Assembly (NCBI RefSeq): GCF_003669015.1
Contig: NZ_CP033069.1
Location: 4,164,501-4,228,500 of the forward strand
Origin: Acidovorax sp. 1608163
GTDB taxonomy: Bacteria > Pseudomonadota > Gammaproteobacteria > Burkholderiales > Burkholderiaceae_C
Length of the DNA stretch: 64,000 nt
Direction of reading: 5' to 3'
The notes under the pieces were generated by a model. That model worked only from the letters and a program-made list of their open reading frames with translations, was not told where the DNA came from and searched no databases. Positions 1 through 9,327 of this stretch are shown here, piece by piece. The position numbers and the translations under genes are program-made. Each line of letters starts with the position of its first letter. Positions within the stretch are counted from its first letter, which is position 1.

Positions 1-251
1 AGGCCACCACGGCCAACCAGTTGGGCCTGTCGCCCGTGCTCACCGTGGCGGCCAACACCACCGGCGGCGTCACCGGCAAGATGATTTCGCCCCAGTCCAT
101 TGCCATTGCCTGCGCGGCCGTAGGCCTGGCGGGCAAGGAATCGGACCTGTTCCGCTTCACCGTCAAGCACAGCCTGGTGTTCGCCGCCATCATCGGCATC
201 ATCTGCACGCTGCAGGCCTATGTGTTTACGTGGATGATTCCGGGTCATTGA
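1..251 (+). CDS. lldP: L-lactate permease, C-terminal fragment
   Basis: This is the 3' end of an LctP/LldP-family L-lactate/H+ symporter that starts before the window; the reading frame is open from base 3. About 82 residues are visible, including the conserved stretch [18 protein letters not shown] and a final hydrophobic helix ending in the stop at 251. It imports L-lactate across the inner membrane. The regulator and two lactate dehydrogenases follow on the same strand with short gaps, so it heads a lactate-utilisation operon. The family assignment is firm; the N-terminal part cannot be judged. Confidence 0.88.
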   Translation, partial: ATTANQLGLSPVLTVAANTTGGVTGKMISPQSIAIACAAVGLAGKESDLFRFTVKHSLVFAAIIGIICTLQAYVFTWMIPGH

Positions 252-273
252 AACCCTGAATCTGAGAGCCCCC

Positions 274-1041
274 ATGCGCCTAGCCGATCACGTTGTCGAA
301 AAACTGCTTGCCCTGGTGCAAGACCGCGGACTGCAGCCCGGACAAAAGCTGCCCGCCGAACGGCAACTGGCCGAGGAGCTGGGGGTGTCGCGCACCTCAG
401 TGCGCGAAGCCATCCAGAAGCTCACCAGCCAGGGCGTGCTCTCGGCCCGGCGCGGCGACGGCACCTACGTGCAGCAATCGAACAAACCTGCCGAGTGGCT
501 GCAGGAAGCCATGGTGCCGCTGGCGGGCCTGATCGAATCGGACCCCCACTACCGCTACGACGTGCTGGAAACGCGCCACGCGCTCGAAACCAGCACCGCC
601 TGGCTGGCCGCGCAGCGCGCCACCGCGCAGGACAAGGCGCACATCCAGCGTTGCTTTGAAGTGATGCTGCAGCACCAGCAAGGCGGCCACGCCGAGCTGG
701 CAGCACGCGCCGACGCGCAGTTCCACCTGGCCATTGCCGAAGCCTCGCACAACCTGGTGCTGGTGCAGGTGATGCACAGCCTGTTCACCGTGGTGCTCTC
801 CACCGTGGAGCGCAACCGCCACGACATGTTCCGCCTGAGTGCCCCCGTCACGCTGCAGGCGCTCACGGCGCAGCACCAGGCGCTGATGCAGGCCATTCTG
901 GACGGCGACCCACAGCGCGCACGCGCCTGCATCGGCGAGCACCTGGAGCATGTGCGCACCACCATCCAGCGCATGGACGAAGACCGCGCACGGCGCGAAC
1001 GCTCCATGCGCCTGCCCCTGGATCTAGCCCCCAAGACCTGA
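274..1041 (+). CDS. lldR: LldR-type GntR/FadR-family regulator
   Basis: This is a 255-residue GntR-family regulator of the FadR subfamily. The N-terminal winged helix (about residues 1-70) contains [20 protein letters not shown] and the wing motif RRGDGTYV. The rest is a helical FCD ligand-binding domain, with the metal-binding type of His/Asp pattern visible around [14 protein letters not shown]. It lies 22 bp after the lactate permease and 13 bp before lldD, the position of LldR/LctR in E. coli and Pseudomonas. By analogy it represses the operon and is released by L-lactate. The operator is presumably upstream of lldP, outside the window. Confidence 0.85.
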   Translation: MRLADHVVEKLLALVQDRGLQPGQKLPAERQLAEELGVSRTSVREAIQKLTSQGVLSARRGDGTYVQQSNKPAEWLQEAMVPLAGLIESDPHYRYDVLETRHALETSTAWLAAQRATAQDKAHIQRCFEVMLQHQQGGHAELAARADAQFHLAIAEASHNLVLVQVMHSLFTVVLSTVERNRHDMFRLSAPVTLQALTAQHQALMQAILDGDPQRARACIGEHLEHVRTTIQRMDEDRARRERSMRLPLDLAPKT

Positions 1042-1054
1042 GACAGCCACCACC

Positions 1055-2194
1055 ATGATCATCTCCTCCAGCGCCGACTACCGCACGGTGGCGCAAAAGT
1101 TTCTACCGCCCTTCCTGTTCCACTACATCGACGGTGGCTCGTATGCCGAGCAGACACTGCGCCGCAATGTGGATGACTTTGCCGCCGTGGCATTGCGCCA
1201 GCGCGTGCTCAAGGACATGAGCCAGCTCGACACCAGCATCGAGCTGTTTGGCGAAAAGCTCAGCATCCCTGTCGCCCTCTCGCCAGTGGGCCTGACGGGC
1301 ATGTACCGCCGCCGCGGCGAGGTGCAGGCCGCCCGCGCGGCCAGCAGGCACGGCATTCCGTTCACCATGTCCAGCGTATCGGTCTGCCCCATCGAAGAGG
1401 TGGCGCCCATGATCAAACGCCCCATGTGGTTCCAGCTCTACGTACTCAAAGACCGTGGCTTCATGCAAAACGCGCTGGAGCGTGCGCAGGCCGCAGGCTG
1501 CACCACCCTGGTGTTTACGGTAGACATGCCCGTGCCGGGCGCACGCTATCGCGACGCGCATTCGGGCATGAGCGGCCCCAACGCAGCGCTGCGCCGCTAC
1601 TGGCAGGCGATGACGCACCCGCACTGGGCCGTGGACGTAGGTCTGCTGGGCCGCCCGCATGACCTGGGCAACATCTCGGCCTACCGGGGCAGCCCCACGG
1701 GCCTGCAGGACTACATGGGCTACCTCAGCGCCAACTTCGACCCGTCCATCTCCTGGAAAGACCTGGAGTGGATTCGCGCCTTCTGGAAGGGCCCGATGGT
1801 CATCAAGGGCATCCTCGACCCCGAAGACGCCAAGGACGCCGTGCGCTTTGGCGCGGACGGCATCATCGTCTCCAACCACGGCGGCCGCCAGTTGGATGGC
1901 GTGCTGTCGTCGGCCCGCGCGCTGCCCGCCATTGCCGACGCGGTGAAGGGCCAGATCAAGATCCTGGCCGACTCGGGCATCCGCAACGGGCTGGACGTGG
2001 TGCGCGCCCTGGCCTTGGGCGCCGACTGCGCCATGATTGGCCGCGCCTACATCTACGCACTGGCCGCAGGCGGCGAGGCCGGTGTGAAGCACCTGCTGGA
2101 GCTGCTGGAGAAAGAAATGCGCGTGGCCATGACCCTGACCAGCGTGGCCAAGGTGGCCGACATCTCCGCTGACTTGCTGGTGCGCGAAGCATGA
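1055..2194 (+). CDS. lldD: L-lactate dehydrogenase, FMN-dependent
   Basis: This is a 379-residue member of the FMN-dependent alpha-hydroxyacid dehydrogenase family, normal length for LldD. It oxidises L-lactate to pyruvate and passes electrons to the quinone pool at the inner membrane. The barrel carries the family signature [10 protein letters not shown] near residue 272, with the catalytic His and substrate-binding Arg, and the FMN-phosphate loop around [10 protein letters not shown] and [10 protein letters not shown]. It overlaps the next gene, the D-lactate dehydrogenase, by an ATGA, so the two enzymes are probably translationally coupled. Confidence 0.93.
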   Translation: MIISSSADYRTVAQKFLPPFLFHYIDGGSYAEQTLRRNVDDFAAVALRQRVLKDMSQLDTSIELFGEKLSIPVALSPVGLTGMYRRRGEVQAARAASRHGIPFTMSSVSVCPIEEVAPMIKRPMWFQLYVLKDRGFMQNALERAQAAGCTTLVFTVDMPVPGARYRDAHSGMSGPNAALRRYWQAMTHPHWAVDVGLLGRPHDLGNISAYRGSPTGLQDYMGYLSANFDPSISWKDLEWIRAFWKGPMVIKGILDPEDAKDAVRFGADGIIVSNHGGRQLDGVLSSARALPAIADAVKGQIKILADSGIRNGLDVVRALALGADCAMIGRAYIYALAAGGEAGVKHLLELLEKEMRVAMTLTSVAKVADISADLLVREA

Positions 2195-3966
2195 ACGCCG
2201 CCGCCCCCATCTCCCCTGTCTCCCCCGTCTCCCGTGAGGCCCTGCTGGCCCAACTGCGTGATGCCGTGGGCGCCGCCCACGTCCTGACCGACGACCAGGC
2301 CACCCGCCGCTTTCGCAAAGGCCACCGCACCGGCGAAGGCCCGGTGCTGGCCGTGGTGCGGCCCGCCACCTTGCTGGAGCAGTGGAAGGTGCTGCAGGCC
2401 GCCGTGGCGGCGGACCGCATCGTCATCATGCAGGCGGCCAACACCGGGCTGACCGGAGGCTCCACCCCCGACGGCAACCAGTACGACCGCGAGATCATCC
2501 TCATGAACACGCTGCGCATCACCGGTGTGCAGGTGGTGCGCGGTGGTGAACAGGTGGTGTGCCTGCCCGGCGCCACACTCGACCGGCTGGAGCAGACGCT
2601 GATCCCCTTCAACCGCGAACCGCACTCGGTCATTGGCTCGTCGTGCATCGGCGCCTCGGTGCTGGGCGGCATCTGCAACAACTCGGGCGGCGCGCTGGTG
2701 CGCCGGGGCCCCGCCTACACCGAGCTGGCGCTGTACGCCCGCGTGAAGGGTGACGGCACGCTGGAGCTGGTGAACCACCTGGGCATCGAGCTGGGCCAGA
2801 CGCCCGAAGACATCCTGACCCGCCTGCAAAGCGGCAGCTACACCGAAGCCGACGTGCGCCACGAGCCTGAGCGCGCCGCATCCGACGCCCGCTACGCCCA
2901 GGACGTGCGCGCCGTGGACGCCGACAGCCCCGCCCGCTTCAATGCCGACCCGTCGCGCCTGTTCGAGGCCTCGGGCTCCGCAGGCAAGGTGTGCCTGTTT
3001 GCCGTGCGGCTCGATACCTTTCCCAAAGAACCCAGCACGGTGTTCTACATCGGCAGCAACGCGCCCGAAGACCTCACCGCCGTGCGCCGCCACCTGCTCA
3101 CCGCACTGCCGCGCCCGCCCATTGCCGGTGAATACATCCACCGCACCGCGTTCGACATTGGCGAGAAGTACGGCAAGGACACCTTCCTGCTCATCGACCG
3201 CTTTGGCACGGCCCGGGTGCCTGCAGCCTTTGCGCTCAAGAGCAAGTGGGACGGTTTCTTTGAACGCCTCGGGATGCGCGGTTTTGTGGACCACGCCATC
3301 CAGGCCGTGACCCGCCTGCTGCCCAGCCACCTGCCCCGGCGCGTGCGACAGTGGCGCGACCTGTACGAGCACCACCTACTGGTGCGCGTATCGAACGACC
3401 AGGTGGAGGCCACGCGCGCCTTCCTGGCCGAGCACTTTGCGCCCGCGCACACCGCAGGCGGCTGGTTTGAATGCGATGCCGACGAAGGGCGCAAAGCCTT
3501 CCTGCACCGCTTTGCGATCGCAGGCGCGGCCATCCGCTACCGCGAGGTGCACCGCAGCGAGGTCGAAGACATCGTGGCGCTCGACATTGCGCTGCGCCGC
3601 AACGACCGCGAATGGGTGGAGCAACTGCCCCAGGACGTGGAGCGCGATGTGGTGCACAAGCTGTACTACGGCCACTTCTTCTGCCATGTTTTCCACCAGG
3701 ACTACATCGTGAAGAAGGGCGTGGACCCGCTGGCCATGGAGCACCGCATGTGGGAGCTGCTGGACGAGCGCCGCGCCGAGTACCCCGCCGAGCACAACGT
3801 GGGCCACCTCTACGTGGCCAAGCCCGCGCTGGCAGGCTTCTACCAGTCGCTGGACCCGACCAACACCTTCAACCCCGGCATCGGCCACACCCCGCGCGGG
3901 CGCGACTGGCAAGAGTGCAACCATGCCAGCGGCGGCTGGCCCAAGGGGTATTCAGAGGGCGCGTGA
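2191..3966 (+). CDS. dld: D-lactate dehydrogenase, quinone-dependent
   Basis: This 591-residue protein resembles E. coli Dld (571 residues), a peripheral membrane FAD enzyme that oxidises D-lactate to pyruvate. The N-terminal FAD-binding PCMH-type domain contains the stretch around [16 protein letters not shown] and the later motif [19 protein letters not shown] long membrane-binding and cap region follows, and the C-terminus has [20 protein letters not shown] and FNPGIG. It overlaps lldD by 4 bp. One operon thus handles both lactate enantiomers, so no racemase is needed. Confidence 0.92.
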   Translation: MNAAAPISPVSPVSREALLAQLRDAVGAAHVLTDDQATRRFRKGHRTGEGPVLAVVRPATLLEQWKVLQAAVAADRIVIMQAANTGLTGGSTPDGNQYDREIILMNTLRITGVQVVRGGEQVVCLPGATLDRLEQTLIPFNREPHSVIGSSCIGASVLGGICNNSGGALVRRGPAYTELALYARVKGDGTLELVNHLGIELGQTPEDILTRLQSGSYTEADVRHEPERAASDARYAQDVRAVDADSPARFNADPSRLFEASGSAGKVCLFAVRLDTFPKEPSTVFYIGSNAPEDLTAVRRHLLTALPRPPIAGEYIHRTAFDIGEKYGKDTFLLIDRFGTARVPAAFALKSKWDGFFERLGMRGFVDHAIQAVTRLLPSHLPRRVRQWRDLYEHHLLVRVSNDQVEATRAFLAEHFAPAHTAGGWFECDADEGRKAFLHRFAIAGAAIRYREVHRSEVEDIVALDIALRRNDREWVEQLPQDVERDVVHKLYYGHFFCHVFHQDYIVKKGVDPLAMEHRMWELLDERRAEYPAEHNVGHLYVAKPALAGFYQSLDPTNTFNPGIGHTPRGRDWQECNHASGGWPKGYSEGA

Positions 3967-3999
3967 CGCGGATTCGCGCGGTCCTCATCACAATCAAAA

Positions 4000-4059
4000 C
4001 CGTTCGGGCTGACCCTCTCGAAGCCTTGCACGGCGCTTCGACAGGCTCAGCGTGAACGG
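4000..4059. repeat. REP-like inverted pair downstream of dld
   Basis: Two 25-base arms face each other: 4000-4024 (CCGTTCGGGCTGACCCTCTC then GAAGC) and 4035-4059 (GCTTCGACAGGCTCAGCGTG then AACGG). They are complementary at 21 of 25 positions with a 10-base loop. The arm matches the TTCGACAGGCTCAGCC-GAACGG intergenic repeat I know from many proteobacteria; a single copy lies at 12029-12053. It sits between convergent genes and could act as a bidirectional transcript end, although there is no U-run. Confidence 0.7.
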
Positions 4060-4081
4060 ATGGGGGGAGCGGCCTCCGGGG

Positions 4082-4426
4082 TCAATCCACCGAAGCCGTA
4101 CCAACGGGCGGCACCGGGTGCTTGATCGCGTTCTTCACCAGCTTGCGCTCTACCGCCTCGCGCAGGTCCACACCGGTGTGGTCGGCCAGTTGCAGCAGGT
4201 AGAGCAACACATCGGCCATCTCTTCACCCACGCGCTCTTTGCGCGCAGGGTCGGCGGTGAGCTGTTGCGACTCCTCGGGCGTGAGCCACTGGAACAGCTC
4301 CTGCAGCTCGGCCGCCTCCACCATCAGCGCCATGGCCAGGTTCTTGGGCGTGTGGTACGGCTGCCATTGGCGGGCAGCGGCAAAAGCGCGCAGGCGTTGC
4401 TGCAGGTCGGCCAGGTCCAGCGTCAT
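4082..4426 (-). CDS. MazG-like nucleotide pyrophosphohydrolase
   Basis: This is a 114-residue protein of the all-alpha NTP pyrophosphatase (MazG/iMazG) superfamily. The metal-binding signature is complete: EAAELQELFQW followed by EEMADVLLYLLQLAD, giving the ExxE...ExxD pattern. Such enzymes hydrolyse non-canonical or excess (d)NTPs to monophosphates in the cytoplasm. The start at 4426 (MTLDLADL) is preferred; the frame extends ten codons further upstream, but those look non-conserved. It is convergent with dld and followed by the REP-like pair. The exact substrate is not predictable. Confidence 0.8.
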   Translation of the reverse strand: MTLDLADLQQRLRAFAAARQWQPYHTPKNLAMALMVEAAELQELFQWLTPEESQQLTADPARKERVGEEMADVLLYLLQLADHTGVDLREAVERKLVKNAIKHPVPPVGTASVD

Positions 4427-4465
4427 GCCACGCCCCTGGCGCAGCCAAAGCCACATCTACCGCAA

Positions 4466-4525
4466 TTGCTACACATTTGATAGCTTGCAGCGCTTATCCC
4501 ATAAGCGCTAGCGGCCATTTTGATG
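4466..4525. repeat. Comamonadaceae palindromic repeat, copy A
   Basis: The core is TTTGATAGCTTGCAGCGCTT, a short loop, then AAGCGCTAGCGGCCATTTTG, an imperfect inverted repeat. It fills the gap between the pyrophosphohydrolase and the hydroxyacid dehydrogenase. Other copies or arms are at about 9141-9200, 16911-16946, 21461-21517, 36958-37003, 37103-37138, 56001-56060, 59821-59862 and 61282-61310. Confidence 0.75.
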
Positions 4526-4526
4526 C

Positions 4527-5459
4527 TCATAACGGCGTCACAGGTGCTTCGCCCGCGAGGTGGCGGCGGGCGTTTTCCATGAAGCGGTCCACCGAGTTCT
4601 GCACCGCTTCGGGCGACCAGCCCGCCACATGGGGCGTGAGCACCACGTTGTCCAGGTCCAGCAACTCGGCCGGGGGCGCGGGCTCGCTCTCGTACACGTC
4701 CAGGCCCGCTGCGGCAATGCGGCCCTCGCGCAGCGCAACGGCCAAGGCGGTGGTGTCAATCACGCTACCGCGTGCGATATTGACCACCACGCCGCGCAAG
4801 CCCAGCGCGTTCAGCACCGCAGCGTTGACCAGGTGCCGGGTAGCAGCACCACCGGGCGTGGCGATGACGAGAAAGTCCGCCCACTCGGCCAGTGCCGTCA
4901 CGTCGGCAAAGTAGCGGTAAGGCACATCGGTGCGTGCGCTGCGGTTGTGGTAGCCCACCTCGATCTCGAAGCCCAGGGCACGCTGCGCGATCTTCTTGCC
5001 AATGGTGCCCAGGCCGATGATGCCCAGGCGCTTGTGCGACACGTTGGGCGGCAGCGGCAAGGCCGTGCGCCAGATGCCTGCGCGCGTGGCCTTGTCCAGC
5101 GGCAGGATGCGGCGCTGCGCGGCAATCAGCAGGCCCCAGGTGTGGTCGGCCACACAGTCGTCGTTGGTGCCCGCGCCCGTGGCCACCACAATGCCGCGCG
5201 CCTTGGCATGGTCTACCGCCACGTTCTCGTAGCCCGCGCCCAGCACGCAAATCAGCGTGAGGGCGGGCAGCGCATCGATCTGCGCGGGCGACAAGCCGAT
5301 GGCGCCGATGGTGAGCGCCACCCGCACGCGGGGGCCATGCTCGGCAATGGCCGCCGCAGCCGATGCGGCATCGGCGGCGTAGAGGACTTCAAACACCTCG
5401 GCCATCTGGGCGCGGTGTTCTTCCGACAGGAAAGTGAGGGTAAGCAGGACAGGCTTCAT
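4527..5459 (-). CDS. D-2-hydroxyacid dehydrogenase (glyoxylate/hydroxypyruvate reductase type)
   Basis: This is a 310-residue NAD(P)-dependent D-isomer 2-hydroxyacid dehydrogenase. The Rossmann motif GIIGLGTIGKKIAQ lies near residue 148. The NIARGSVIDT block supplies the catalytic Arg, YESEP the Glu, and LTPHVAGWS the catalytic His. It resembles GhrB/hydroxypyruvate reductases of Burkholderiales, which reduce glyoxylate or hydroxypyruvate; the substrate is inferred. No good Shine-Dalgarno precedes the ATG at 5459. The stop codon abuts palindromic repeat copy A. Confidence 0.85.
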   Translation of the reverse strand: MKPVLLTLTFLSEEHRAQMAEVFEVLYAADAASAAAAIAEHGPRVRVALTIGAIGLSPAQIDALPALTLICVLGAGYENVAVDHAKARGIVVATGAGTNDDCVADHTWGLLIAAQRRILPLDKATRAGIWRTALPLPPNVSHKRLGIIGLGTIGKKIAQRALGFEIEVGYHNRSARTDVPYRYFADVTALAEWADFLVIATPGGAATRHLVNAAVLNALGLRGVVVNIARGSVIDTTALAVALREGRIAAAGLDVYESEPAPPAELLDLDNVVLTPHVAGWSPEAVQNSVDRFMENARRHLAGEAPVTPL

Positions 5460-5513
5460 GGGTTCAACGTTAGTAGGACAAGGTGTTCAAACAGGGCCGC
5501 AGCAAGGGGCGCT

Positions 5514-7361
5514 TCAGGCAGCGCCATCGCTTTGTTGCAATGCCCACATGCTGGCGTAGCGACCATTGAGGGCGAGCAGTTGCGCATGCGTGCCGCGCTC
5601 GATGATGCGGCCCGCATCCATGACCAGAATCTCGTGCGCGTCCACCACCGTGGAGAGGCGGTGGGCAATGAGCAGCGTGGTCTTGTTCTGCGCCGCGCTT
5701 TGCAGCTCGGCCTGGATGGCGCGTTCGTTGGCCGAGTCCAGCGCGCTGGTGGCTTCGTCAAAGATGAGGATGGGCGGGTTCTTGAGCAGCGTGCGGGCAA
5801 TGGCCACGCGCTGCTTTTCGCCACCCGAGAGCTTGAGCCCCCGCTCGCCCACTTGTGTTGCGTAGCCCTTGGGTGTGCTGGCGATGAAGCCGTGGATGCG
5901 CGCTGCGCTGGCTGCGGCCTCCACCTCTTGCTGCGTGGCGCCCGTGCGGCCGTAGGCAATGTTGTAGGCCACGGTGTCGTTGAAGAGCACGGTGTCCTGC
6001 GGCACGATGCCAATCGCCTGGCGCACGCTGGCCTGCGTCACGCTGCGAATCTCTTGCCCGGCGATGGTGATGCGACCTTGCTGGATGTCGTAGAACCGAA
6101 ACAGCAGCCGCGCCAGCGTGGACTTGCCCGAGCCCGAGGGCCCGACCACCGCCACCGTTTTGCCTGCAGGGATCTCAAAGCTCACGCCTTGCAAAATAGG
6201 CCGTTCTGGGTCATAGGCAAAGTGCACGTCGTCAAACCGCACCGTGGGCTGTGCCAGCCCTTGCAGCTGCTGCGCACCGGGCGCATCGGCCACCTCACGC
6301 TCCTTGTCCATCAGCACGAACATCTTGTCCAGGTCCGTGAGGCTCTGCTTGATCTCGCGGTAGATCACGCCCAGGAAGTTGAGCGGGATGTAGAGCTGGA
6401 TCATGAACGCGTTGACCATGACCAAGTCGCCCAGCGTCATGCGCCCATCGACCACGCCCTGGGTGGCGCGCCACAGCATGGCCACCAGCCCGATGGCAAT
6501 GATGAACTGCTGGCCCGCATTGAGCATGGACAGCGTGGTCTGGCTCTTGAGCCGCGCCAGCCGCAGGCGCTCCAGGCTCTCGTCGTAGCGGCGGGCTTCA
6601 AAGGCCTCGTTGTTGAAATATTTGACGGTTTCGTAGTTCAGCAGCGAATCCACCGCCTTGGTGTGTGCGGCCGAATCGAACTCGTTGGCTTCGCGGCGAA
6701 AGCGCGTGCGCCACTCCGTCACCCACACCGTGAAGGCGATATAGACCACCAGCGCGGTGATGGTGATCCAGGCAAACCACACGTCGAACTTGAGCGCCAG
6801 CACCGTGAGCACCAGCGCCACCTCGATCAGCGTGGCCACCACGTTGAACAGGGTGTAGGAGATGAGCGACTCGATGCCCCGCACGCCGCGCTCGATGTCG
6901 CGCGTCATGCCGCCCGTCTGCCGCTCCAGGTGAAAGCGCAAGCTCAGCTGGTGCAGGTGCTCGAAGGTCTGCAGCGCAATGGCCCGCGCGGCGCCCTGCG
7001 TGGCCTTGGCAAACACCAGTTCGCGCAACTCTGAGAACAGCGAAGTGGACAGCCGCAGCGCCCCATAGGCCAGCAGCAGCCCCACGGGCACCACCAGCAG
7101 CGCGGTGGGGCTGCTGGCGGAGATGTCCATGGCGTCCACCAGCGTTTTGAGCAGCACGGGCACGCCGACGTTGGCCAGCTTGGCCCCCACCATGAACACG
7201 ATGGCGGCCACCACGCGCCACTTGTACTGCCACAGGTAGGGCAGCAGGCGCCGGATGGTGACCCAGTCTGTGGGCTGGTGCGGTGCGGTGGCCGGAGCAA
7301 CTGCAGCCGCAGAGGGGTTTGGAGGGGAATGTGGGGGGGCGGAGTCGCCGCGTTGGCGCAT
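5514..7361 (-). CDS. Atm1-type ABC exporter (fused permease/ATPase)
   Basis: This is a half-transporter of about 615 residues: a six-helix ABC exporter domain (about residues 30-330) followed by a nucleotide-binding domain. It has Walker A GPSGSGKSTLARLL, signature LSGGEKQRVAIART and Walker B PPILIFDEATSALD. The sequence style, including TGGMTRDIERGVRGI in the coupling region, fits the Atm1/HMT1 (ABCB7) class, which exports glutathione-linked sulfur or metal compounds. The start at 7361 (MRQRGDSA) is the first ATG; a TTG lies three codons upstream. It diverges from the thioesterase gene with only 40 bp between start codons. Confidence 0.85.
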   Translation of the reverse strand: MRQRGDSAPPHSPPNPSAAAVAPATAPHQPTDWVTIRRLLPYLWQYKWRVVAAIVFMVGAKLANVGVPVLLKTLVDAMDISASSPTALLVVPVGLLLAYGALRLSTSLFSELRELVFAKATQGAARAIALQTFEHLHQLSLRFHLERQTGGMTRDIERGVRGIESLISYTLFNVVATLIEVALVLTVLALKFDVWFAWITITALVVYIAFTVWVTEWRTRFRREANEFDSAAHTKAVDSLLNYETVKYFNNEAFEARRYDESLERLRLARLKSQTTLSMLNAGQQFIIAIGLVAMLWRATQGVVDGRMTLGDLVMVNAFMIQLYIPLNFLGVIYREIKQSLTDLDKMFVLMDKEREVADAPGAQQLQGLAQPTVRFDDVHFAYDPERPILQGVSFEIPAGKTVAVVGPSGSGKSTLARLLFRFYDIQQGRITIAGQEIRSVTQASVRQAIGIVPQDTVLFNDTVAYNIAYGRTGATQQEVEAAASAARIHGFIASTPKGYATQVGERGLKLSGGEKQRVAIARTLLKNPPILIFDEATSALDSANERAIQAELQSAAQNKTTLLIAHRLSTVVDAHEILVMDAGRIIERGTHAQLLALNGRYASMWALQQSDGAA

Positions 7362-7401
7362 GGGGGACAATCCTGATTGTTGTTATCTAGTGATTGTGCC
7401 C

Positions 7402-7830
7402 ATGTCTGCTTCCTTCAGCCCACCACCCGCTGCATTGCCCTGCGACCACGAACTGGTGCTCAAAGTCATCCCCATGCCGGGCGACTGCAATGCCAATGGC
7501 GATATTTTTGGGGGCTGGGTGATGGCGCAGGTGGACCTGGCCGGATCGGTGCTGCCCGCGCGCTACGTGCAGGGCCGCATGGCCACCGTGGCCGTCAATG
7601 AGTTTGTGTTCAAGCAACCGGTGCGCGTGGGCGACATCCTGTCGTTCTTCTCGCACATCAACCGCGTGGGCAACACCTCGGTGACCGTGCAGGTCGAGGT
7701 GTATGCCGAACGCTTTTCAGACCAGGGCCGCTACGTGAAGGTGACCGAGGCCACGCTGACCTATGTGGCGATCGACGCCAACGGCCGCCCACGGCCGCTG
7801 CCCAAGCCACAGGCGCCTGCCCAAGGCTAA
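7402..7830 (+). CDS. YciA-like acyl-CoA thioesterase
   Basis: This is a 142-residue hotdog-fold thioesterase of the YciA/BACH group. It has the helix motif GDCNANGDIFGGWVMAQVD with the catalytic Asp, then the conserved AVNEFVFKQPVRVGD and HINRVGNTS. It hydrolyses acyl-CoAs in the cytoplasm; chain preference cannot be read from sequence. The start at 7402 was chosen because the upstream frame overlaps the ABC exporter gene and is not conserved in style. It is convergent with the bactofilin gene, and a 12-bp hairpin lies just after its stop. Confidence 0.85.
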   Translation: MSASFSPPPAALPCDHELVLKVIPMPGDCNANGDIFGGWVMAQVDLAGSVLPARYVQGRMATVAVNEFVFKQPVRVGDILSFFSHINRVGNTSVTVQVEVYAERFSDQGRYVKVTEATLTYVAIDANGRPRPLPKPQAPAQG

Positions 7831-7836
7831 GAACCC

Positions 7837-7866
7837 GTGGACGATCTCATAAGGGAGATCGCCCAC
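7837..7866. terminator. Hairpin between convergent genes
   Basis: GTGGACGATCTC pairs with GAGATCGCCCAC around the 6-base loop ATAAGG, with one A/C mismatch. It begins 6 bases after the thioesterase stop and ends 24 bases before the bactofilin stop. No T-run follows on either strand, so it may be a weak shared terminator or a transcript-stabilising hairpin. Confidence 0.5.
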
Positions 7867-7890
7867 AGACTGTCAGAACAAGCGATTCCC

Positions 7891-8466
7891 TCAGGCCGCC
7901 AGAATGGCAGGCTCTGCGCGCACCACCGCAGGCGCCGCAATGGCGGGGCGCGTGGCCGCGCTGGCGCTGTTGAAACCGGCCTCGATCTCGCCGGCCAGTT
8001 GCCCGCCCTCTTCCACCACCAGCTTGCCGTAGCGGATCTTGCCGTTCACCTTGCCCGTGCTGTAGATGACGAGCTTCTGGCGCACGGTGAGGGTGCCATT
8101 GAATTCGCCATGGATCTCGGCAATGTCGATTTCAGCCGAGCCCTTGAAGGCCCCGTTCTCGGAGATCTGGATCACGCGCGAATCCATCGTGGCTTCCACC
8201 GTGCCTTCGACCACCAGCGTGTCGCAATCGGTGATCTCCACGCCCTTGAGCTTGATGTTGGGGCCCACGGTGAGCTTGCTGCCCGAGCTGTCGCTGCCCG
8301 AGGCCGCCACGGGCTTGTTGCCCGTGAGGCCACCACCCGATGGACCCACCGATGACGCGGCACCTGAGTTCAGGCTGTTCAAGCCATTGACGGAGGGGTT
8401 GGTGGCGGCATTGCGCTGGAACGAATCGGGTTCACGCTTGCCAAAGAAGGGGTTTTGCACGGCCAT
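7891..8466 (-). CDS. Bactofilin family polymer-forming cytoskeletal protein
   Basis: This 191-residue protein has the bactofilin (DUF583) beta-helix core, roughly residues 70-165. Repeating short strands are visible in VGPNIKLKGVEITDCDTL, VEGTVEATMDSRVIQIS and the AEIDIAEIHGEFNGTLTV repeat. The N- and C-terminal tails are low in complexity (Ser/Gly/Asn and Ala-rich), as is usual. Bactofilins polymerise without nucleotide and scaffold cell-shape or polar proteins at the membrane. The start at 8466 has an excellent Shine-Dalgarno (AAGGAG) and is preferred over an ATG eight codons upstream. No typical partner such as an M23 peptidase is adjacent. Confidence 0.88.
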   Translation of the reverse strand: MAVQNPFFGKREPDSFQRNAATNPSVNGLNSLNSGAASSVGPSGGGLTGNKPVAASGSDSSGSKLTVGPNIKLKGVEITDCDTLVVEGTVEATMDSRVIQISENGAFKGSAEIDIAEIHGEFNGTLTVRQKLVIYSTGKVNGKIRYGKLVVEEGGQLAGEIEAGFNSASAATRPAIAAPAVVRAEPAILAA

Positions 8467-8615
8467 CGGATCTCCTTGAAAAGGATGCATCCTAGGTTTT
8501 CATGCTGTCAAAAGATGCCATCGTTACGCAAGAACGGTAACCAAACGGTTCGACCGTAGCATGCACTTGCAAGGCTTGCAGCAGCACACGCCCTGCGCGC
8601 TGGCCGCAGCACAAC

Positions 8616-9104
8616 TTACGAAACGATGTAAGCGGCCGCCCCGGCCGACATGAGCTGGCCATCGGGGCCCAAAAACTCCATGCGCGTGGTGGCCACGCGC
8701 GAGCCCAGGCGCAGCACCTCGGCGCGCAGCTCAAAGTGGCTGCCAATGCCGGGGCGCAGGTAGTCAATGCGCAGGTCAATGGTGCCCAGCTTGGCAAAGC
8801 GGTGCAGGCGCTGCTCGGGCGGATCGTCCATGTGCTTGGCACCGATCGCGGCCATCACCGCCAGCCCGCCCATCGCATCCAGCCCCGCGCTGATCACGCC
8901 GCCGTGGATGCGGTTGTAGGCATAGTGGCCCACCAGATCGGGCCGCATGTCGATGCGCGCCACCGCCCGCTGCGGCGCGATGCTGACCACCTTGAGCCCC
9001 AGCAGCTGGTTGAAGACGATCTTCTCTTCAAAGATGGCGGTGAGCCCCGCGAGGAACTCGGGCTCGAACGCGATGGCGGTGGAAGGGGCAGACGGAGCGG
9101 ACAT
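8616..9104 (-). CDS. PaaI/YbgC-like hotdog thioesterase
   Basis: This is a 162-residue hotdog-fold protein with the PaaI-type motif YNRIHGGVISAGLDAMGGLA and a second conserved patch TIDLRIDYLRPG. It probably hydrolyses acyl-CoA; the substrate is unknown. Two ATGs are six bases apart (9110 and 9104). The downstream one leaves a better distance to the AAGG Shine-Dalgarno and was chosen. It belongs to a run of acyl-CoA genes on this strand and is preceded by palindromic repeat copy B. Confidence 0.8.
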   Translation of the reverse strand: MSAPSAPSTAIAFEPEFLAGLTAIFEEKIVFNQLLGLKVVSIAPQRAVARIDMRPDLVGHYAYNRIHGGVISAGLDAMGGLAVMAAIGAKHMDDPPEQRLHRFAKLGTIDLRIDYLRPGIGSHFELRAEVLRLGSRVATTRMEFLGPDGQLMSAGAAAYIVS

Positions 9105-9140
9105 GGACATCCTTGGAGCGGCGGCGGGCCATCCGCCAAA

Positions 9141-9200
9141 ACACTATTACTTTGATAGCTGCCAGCGCTTATAAATCAAGCGCTAGCGGCCTATTTAACT
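9141..9200. repeat. Comamonadaceae palindromic repeat, copy B
   Basis: TACTTTGATAGCTGCCAGCG continues into CTTATAAATC and AAGCGCTAGCGGCCTATTTA. It is an imperfect inverted repeat of the same family as copy A. It lies in the gap between the PaaI-like gene and the enoyl-CoA hydratase gene. Confidence 0.75.
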
Positions 9201-9234
9201 CAATGCACCAGCGATGGCATCAGCGCCTGCGACA

Positions 9235-9271
9235 CCTGATTTCAGACCTTGCTGAAATCAGGATGTCTTTT
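9235..9271. repeat. Second copy of the enoyl-CoA hydratase 3'-end hairpin
   Basis: Bases 9242-9271 match the last 30 bases of the enoyl-CoA hydratase gene (9328-9357) at 27 of 30 positions and would encode the same KRHPDFSKV-stop. Both copies sit in hairpins: CCTGATTTCAG/CTGAAATCAGG here (11 perfect pairs) and CCAGACCTCAG/CTGAAGTCTGG at 9321-9348 (10 of 11). Two stem pairs differ between the copies in a compensated way. Confidence 0.7.
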
Positions 9272-9327
9272 AGCGAAACACTTCCGCCCTGCTGCGCAGT
9301 GCGCGCTGGCTGCGCCAGCTCCAGACC

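Noticed and set aside
4560..7034. 824-codon plus-strand open frame
   Set aside because: It lies antisense to the hydroxyacid dehydrogenase and the ABC exporter, both of which have complete family motifs. The translation is His/Gln/Arg/Val-rich without domains, a typical high-GC shadow.
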